NCBI RefSeq assembly: GCF_012933365.1
Contig: NZ_JABBVZ010000008.1
Span: 1-64,000 of the forward strand
Length of the DNA: 64,000 bases
From: Sulfobacillus harzensis
GTDB taxonomy: Bacteria; Bacillota; Sulfobacillia; Sulfobacillales; Sulfobacillaceae
Reading direction: 5' to 3'
The position numbers and the translations under genes were made by a program. Below the pieces are notes generated by a model. The model was given only the letters and a program-made list of their open reading frames with translations, was not told where the DNA came from and made no database searches. This document shows positions 61,097-64,000 of the stretch, piece after piece. How positions within the stretch are numbered: the stretch's first letter is position 1; the number at the start of each line of letters is the position of its first letter.

Positions 61097-62617
61097 TTAA
61101 CGCTCTTTCAAGGCTTTGGAGACCGTTGCCATCTCTCCGGACAACAACATCACAGCCGCATAGACAACGACCCCTACCGGCACAGCCAACACGACATGCC
61201 AGAAGCTCGGCAACCAAACAGGGCCTGTCAGCCATAAACGAAGCCCCATCGCCATCACCACCGTTCCGACCAGCGGCCACAGTAAGCTTTTAAAGGGCTG
61301 GGTACCCGGGCCAACAATGCGAATCCAGTCGCGCCAATTGAGATACGCCGTCGTCAAGGCCGCGCCCACTGTTCCCATGGCTGCCCCGCGAATGCCCCAG
61401 GCCGGCAAAGCGGTTAGCCACCACGTGAGGAGAAACTTGACTCCCGCACCAAAAATCAGGTTTTTTACCGGCACCCATCCATGCCCAGCCGCCTGCAGTG
61501 AAGATCCCATGACTTGCTGTATCGCCAACACGGCCGAGCCGAGGGCGAGCACTTGCAATGCCCCCGCAGATCCGCTCTCACCATACAACAGCTGTGTTAA
61601 CGGGCGGGCTAAGACCATCAAGCCGGCCGACATCGGGAGGCCTAGCAGCCAGACCATGTGAATGGCACTGTCAACTTTCTGGTTCGCCTGATCGTGGTCG
61701 CCCGCGACAATCGCCCGCGCGACTGCTGGTACCAACGATACCGCCAAGGCTGCCCCCACCACCATAGTGAGATTGATGAGCGGCATCGCCTCGCCGCTTA
61801 GTTGACCAAAGCGGGCGGTGGCCTGTTCTAAGCTTAGACCTGTCAGCCTTAGCCTCCCCGGCACAAACACCGAATCAGCCATCAGCATCATTGGAAACAG
61901 GAGACCCGAAAACGACATCGGCAACGCCACCATCACCAAGCGCCACAAATCCCCCAAGGGGATCCGGCCGGAAAGATTCCAGCCTCCGCCGCTTCGTACG
62001 CGCTGCCAACCCAAGAACACCATGCCCATCATGGCGCCAATGGGAGCCCCTAATGTCGCCCCCGCCGCCGCTTTGTCAATCCCATAGGGCAGGAAGTGAT
62101 AGGCCAACGGAAACATGACCATTACCCGCGCGACCTGCTCCAATATTTGCGAAATGGCGGTGGGCTCCATATCCTGGTGACCCTGAAAATATCCGCGGAA
62201 GCTAGCCTCCAAAGCTACAAAGGCTAAGGCTGGGGCAAGCGCTCGAATGGCCCAAGTGGAGGCTGGCTCACCGAACAAGGATCGGGCAATCCAGGGGGCG
62301 CTCAGTTCCATTGCCGCCGCCAGCAGCATACCGACCACACCCAGCATGACTTGAGCCCAGGAGCCCAAACGCTCGGCGCCATCCCCATCGCCGCGCGACA
62401 ATTTCTCGGCCGTCTGCTTCGCCAGTGCCGTGGGAATGCCGTTTACCGACACCGCTAACAAAATGGCATAGAGCGGGTAGGCCATTTGGAACAACCCGAC
62501 CCCATAATCGCCTAAAACGCGGGGTAGGAAGATACGGTATACGGCGCCAATGAGTTTCGACACAAATGAACCGATAGAGAGCCAAAATGCTCCCCGCCAA
62601 ACCGATGTTCTGTTCAT
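61097..62617 (-). CDS. SpoVB/YabM-type polysaccharide flippase (MOP superfamily)
   Basis: A 506-residue protein with about 14 membrane segments of the MATE/polysaccharide-transport superfamily (ISKLIGAVYRIFLPRVLGDYGVGLFQM start). Closest are YabM/SpoVB/MurJ-like lipid flippases for cortex or wall precursors. GGGGGG is 5 bases before the ATG. In Bacillus yabM lies beside mazG (yabN), as here. Confidence 0.88.
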   Translation of the reverse strand: MNRTSVWRGAFWLSIGSFVSKLIGAVYRIFLPRVLGDYGVGLFQMAYPLYAILLAVSVNGIPTALAKQTAEKLSRGDGDGAERLGSWAQVMLGVVGMLLAAAMELSAPWIARSLFGEPASTWAIRALAPALAFVALEASFRGYFQGHQDMEPTAISQILEQVARVMVMFPLAYHFLPYGIDKAAAGATLGAPIGAMMGMVFLGWQRVRSGGGWNLSGRIPLGDLWRLVMVALPMSFSGLLFPMMLMADSVFVPGRLRLTGLSLEQATARFGQLSGEAMPLINLTMVVGAALAVSLVPAVARAIVAGDHDQANQKVDSAIHMVWLLGLPMSAGLMVLARPLTQLLYGESGSAGALQVLALGSAVLAIQQVMGSSLQAAGHGWVPVKNLIFGAGVKFLLTWWLTALPAWGIRGAAMGTVGAALTTAYLNWRDWIRIVGPGTQPFKSLLWPLVGTVVMAMGLRLWLTGPVWLPSFWHVVLAVPVGVVVYAAVMLLSGEMATVSKALKER

Positions 62618-62674
62618 AGGAGCCCCCCGGGTATCCTCTAACCCATGGATATGTCCGGGAGACCCTAAAAAAGA

Positions 62675-63970
62675 CTAGCCCTGCATGATATGGGCCATGG
62701 CCCGGTCGGCTGCCTGTACGGTACGCTCAATCTCATCAGGGCCATGCTGCGCCGACACAAACCAGGCCTCATAACGACTGGGCGCGAGGTACACGCCCTC
62801 GTTGAGCATCAAACGATGAAACGCCGCGAACTGTCCGGCGTCTGCTTGTTGCGCTTGGGTATAGTTTTGGACGGTTTCGGTTCCAAAAAAGAGAGTAAAG
62901 CCCGACCCCGCCCGATTGACGGACGCCACCAGGCCATGCCGAGCCGCCAAATGCAAGAGAGCGGTGGCCAAATCATTGGCCAATCGATCCATGCGTGGGT
63001 AGGGGTTCTCTTCCCGCAACACCTGAAGCGTAGCCAATCCCGCGACGGAAGAGAGCGGGTTTCCAGCCAATGTGCCCGCTTGGAACATACCGCCCAAGGG
63101 AGCCACGTAGTCCATAATGTCCCTGCGGCCTCCGTAAGCTCCAGCGGGAAGTCCCCCGCCAATAATCTTGCCCATGGCGTAGAGGTCAGGTATGACGCCC
63201 AGCAACGCGCCGGCTGAGCCATAGTGAAAGCGAAAGGCGGTAATGACTTCATCAAAAATTAATAAAGCGCCGGCCTTGTGGGTCAGATCCGCCATTTTTT
63301 GCAGGTAACCCGGTGCCGGATTGACAATCCCCATATTGCCCACGATGGGTTCCGTGAGCACACAGGCAACCTGATCGCCAATTCGACTAAGAACCTCCTC
63401 AAGCCGCTCAATATCGTTATATGGCAAGCTGACCACGTCCTGGGTTACCCCTTGCGGGACCCCTAAACTATCGGCTGTCCCGATCGTCGATGCACCAGAA
63501 CCGGCTTTGACCAACATTGCGTCGCTGTGCCCATGATAGGCACCTTCAAATTTGATGACTTTGGTGCGGCCCGTAAAGGCACGGGCAAGACGCACCGCCG
63601 ACATCACCGCCTCCGTGCCGGTGGTGGTCAACCGCACTTGCTCTAGTCCCTGCACCGCCCGGACCAACTCCTCGGCGAGGCGAATTTCGGACGGATGGGG
63701 TGTCCCCAAAAGGGGTCCTTCCGCCATGGCTTGGCGCACCGCCTCCACCACTTGGGGGTGACTGTGGCCCAAGATCAGCGGGCCAAAGGCGGCCAAATAA
63801 TCGATGTAGCGGTTGCCATCCACATCGATGAGCCAAGCACCCTCCCCCCGGTCCATCACAACAGGCGGATCGCCCCCAACCGCTCGAAAGGATCGCGCTG
63901 GCGAATTGACTCCACCCGCGATGACCGACTTAGCCCGCTCAAACCAGGTATACGACCCATCCCGTTCCAC
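62675..63970 (-). CDS. hemL: Glutamate-1-semialdehyde 2,1-aminomutase
   Basis: A protein of about 431 residues for the C5 pathway to 5-aminolevulinate. PLP-binding features include HGHSDAMLVKAGSGASTIG, FDEVITAFRFHYGSAGALLGV and the Schiff-base lysine in AMGKIIGGGLPAGAYGG. I start at GTG, 7 bases after AAGGAG; an in-frame ATG seven codons upstream overlaps the ribosome site. No other heme gene is in view; the window ends here. Confidence 0.93.
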   Translation of the reverse strand: MERDGSYTWFERAKSVIAGGVNSPARSFRAVGGDPPVVMDRGEGAWLIDVDGNRYIDYLAAFGPLILGHSHPQVVEAVRQAMAEGPLLGTPHPSEIRLAEELVRAVQGLEQVRLTTTGTEAVMSAVRLARAFTGRTKVIKFEGAYHGHSDAMLVKAGSGASTIGTADSLGVPQGVTQDVVSLPYNDIERLEEVLSRIGDQVACVLTEPIVGNMGIVNPAPGYLQKMADLTHKAGALLIFDEVITAFRFHYGSAGALLGVIPDLYAMGKIIGGGLPAGAYGGRRDIMDYVAPLGGMFQAGTLAGNPLSSVAGLATLQVLREENPYPRMDRLANDLATALLHLAARHGLVASVNRAGSGFTLFFGTETVQNYTQAQQADAGQFAAFHRLMLNEGVYLAPSRYEAWFVSAQHGPDEIERTVQAADRAMAHIMQG

Positions 63971-64000
63971 AACACTGCTCCTTTCACGCATTTGCTTTCA

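Overview
The window looks like chromosome from a spore-forming Gram-positive bacterium (Bacillota) with fairly high GC. Sporulation genes (spoIIE, yabP, yabQ, a SpoVB-type flippase) sit in the usual Firmicute order, Shine-Dalgarno sites are strong, GTG and TTG starts are common, and a type III pantothenate kinase and FMN riboswitch are present. A Sulfobacillus-like or other deep-branching Clostridia-type organism fits, but that is inference.

Layout. 1-75: 5' end of a 16S rRNA on the minus strand with its leader and promoter. 0.2-10.7 kb: mostly minus-strand housekeeping genes (GH18 hydrolase, permease operon with an operator-like repeat, lysS, greA, a helix-turn-helix regulator, dusB, enoyl-CoA hydratase, nucleotidyltransferase). 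11-15 kb: rpiA, a secreted protein, an AIM24-family protein, an acetyltransferase, coaX. 15-20 kb: plus-strand moeA, then an FMN riboswitch and ribD-ribE-ribBA-ribH. 20-24.9 kb: birA, folK-folB-folP, an MFS transporter, an anchored propeller protein. 25-30.4 kb: a deaminase and a two-gene AddAB-like helicase/nuclease. 30.5-41 kb: HAD phosphatase, hutH, a paired M16 protease, ftsH, tilS, spoIIE. 41-47.4 kb: galU, manC, an aminotransferase, deoC, a LysR regulator, purA.

47.4-57.5 kb is an accessory stretch: an ECF sigma factor with a membrane anti-sigma/propeller protein, an acetyltransferase, a GH84-type lipoprotein, a short-chain dehydrogenase, then a repeat-rich array ending at a tRNA-Leu gene. 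It separates yabR from spoIIE, which are neighbours in Bacillus subtilis. 57.5-64 kb restores the conserved block (yabR, divIC, HTH, yabQ, yabP, rqcP, HU, mazG, flippase) and ends with hemL.

The most interesting part is 53.7-57.6 kb. Three diverged copies of a ~380 bp unit each encode a 22-residue hydrophobic peptide with a basic C-terminus. Each also carries a convergent antisense promoter with identical -35 and -10 boxes, 17 bp spacing and a variable spacer, an antisense terminator, and a conserved 5'-3' pairing in the peptide mRNA. This is the architecture of a type I toxin-antitoxin system. A cargo gene follows each copy. Short copies of the tRNA-Leu 3' end separate the cassettes, best conserved next to the tRNA and weaker farther away. 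I read this as a tandem array of small integrase-less cassettes that inserted one after another at the tRNA 3' end, each with one toxin-antitoxin-like module and one cargo gene.
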